NCBI GenBank assembly: GCA_030528765.1
Contig: JAUMYD010000033.1
Span: forward strand, 1-12,556
Reading direction: 5' to 3'
DNA length: 12,556 nt
Origin: Bacillota bacterium
Lineage (GTDB): Bacteria > Bacillota > Dehalobacteriia > UBA4068
A model generated the notes under the pieces. That model did no database searches. It saw nothing but the letters and a program-made list of their open reading frames with translations, and was not told the DNA's origin. A program made the translations under genes and the position numbers. Of this stretch, positions 12,231 through 12,556 are shown in pieces. Numbering within the stretch: position 1 is the stretch's first letter; every line of letters begins with the position of its first letter.

Positions 12231-12556
12231 TTATTTCAGCTCAGCCAGGGCAGCCAGAACGACTTCGGGCAGAGCGGGAACGCGGGTAATACGAGCGCCG
12301 GTGGCGTTGTAGATGGCATTCAGGATCGCGGGGTGCGGAGCATCCAGGGGAGCTTCACCGCAGCCGGCAGCACCGTAAGCACCGTTGGGACGATAAGTCT
12401 CCAGATAGTGCAGCTCAATATCATCGGGAATATCCTTGGGATAGGGAATGCCGCAGTTTTTCAGGCTGGTGTGCTTGCTCAGATCCTCAAAGTCCTCCGT
12501 CAGTGCCAGGCCAATGCCCTGTGCCAGGCCGCCGTAAAAATTGCCGTCAACAAGCA
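12231..12556 (-). CDS. Molybdopterin-dependent aldehyde oxidoreductase, C-terminus (partial)
   Basis: Only the last 107 residues and the stop are in the window; the gene continues past the right edge. They contain GGLAQGIGLALTEDFE and, near the end, GAYGAAGCGEAPLDAP followed by AILNAIYNATGARITRVPALPEVVLAAL. This is the ending of xanthine dehydrogenase/aldehyde oxidoreductase large subunits, where the Glu of GCGEAP (67th residue of the fragment) is the catalytic base beside the molybdenum. With the downstream genes, it best fits the molybdopterin-dependent aldehyde oxidoreductase of the DVU_1559 type. Whether it carries fused [2Fe-2S] domains cannot be seen. The codons are strongly biased (CTG, GGC, AAC, GCC/GCT, CGT/CGC), more so than in the downstream genes, suggesting high expression. 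Confidence 0.88.
   Translation of the reverse strand, partial: LVDGNFYGGLAQGIGLALTEDFEDLSKHTSLKNCGIPYPKDIPDDIELHYLETYRPNGAYGAAGCGEAPLDAPHPAILNAIYNATGARITRVPALPEVVLAALAELK

Overview
The window is a bacterial chromosome segment of moderate GC content in which every recognisable gene lies on the minus strand. Strong GGAGG-type ribosome binding sites, an anaerobic molybdenum-hydroxylase gene set and a compact type I-C CRISPR locus suggest an anaerobic Bacillota (Clostridia or a relative). That placement is inference; no rRNA or other phylogenetic marker is present.

Right side (12556 down to about 8447): the end of an operon related to the Desulfovibrio DVU_1555-DVU_1559 gene set. In transcription order it holds the C-terminus of a molybdopterin-dependent aldehyde oxidoreductase/xanthine dehydrogenase family protein (cut by the window edge), an intercistronic segment with two hairpins, a 755-residue iron-sulfur protein (GltD-like N-terminus, two [4Fe-4S] sites, two CCG domains), a 73-residue double-CxxC protein, a frameshifted SAM-methyltransferase remnant, and a C-GCAxxG-C-C family protein. 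A strong intrinsic terminator closes the operon. The likely theme is electron transfer to or from, and maturation of, the molybdenum enzyme.

Middle (about 7671-8534): roughly 0.86 kb without a convincing gene. It holds the operon terminator, a second terminator-like hairpin, smaller hairpins and the cas3 promoter.

Left side (7670 down to 1): a complete, apparently intact type I-C CRISPR-Cas locus in the canonical order cas3-cas5-cas8c-cas7-cas4-cas1-cas2, followed by a leader of about 170 bp and the leader-proximal end of a CRISPR array. The array continues past base 1. Genes from cas5 to cas2 overlap by 1-4 bp or are 2 bp apart, so translation is probably coupled. Cas3 is the nuclease-helicase. 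Cas5, Cas8c and Cas7 form Cascade, with Cas5 also processing crRNA. Cas4-Cas1-Cas2 acquire spacers. An internal GTG with a textbook Shine-Dalgarno sequence inside cas8c probably makes the small subunit Cas11c.

Points of most interest: the internal Cas11c start; a 14-bp extended -10 motif shared almost exactly by the cas3 promoter and the CRISPR leader; an A7G8 homopolymer tract that forms the cas3 5' end and ribosome binding site; ordered inverted repeats in the leader; a methyltransferase gene broken by at least four frame changes between intact neighbours; and a flavoprotein-like domain that has lost its dinucleotide-binding glycines. I found no wholly unknown system. The novelty is in regulation of the CRISPR locus and in the reduced molybdenum-enzyme accessory set.
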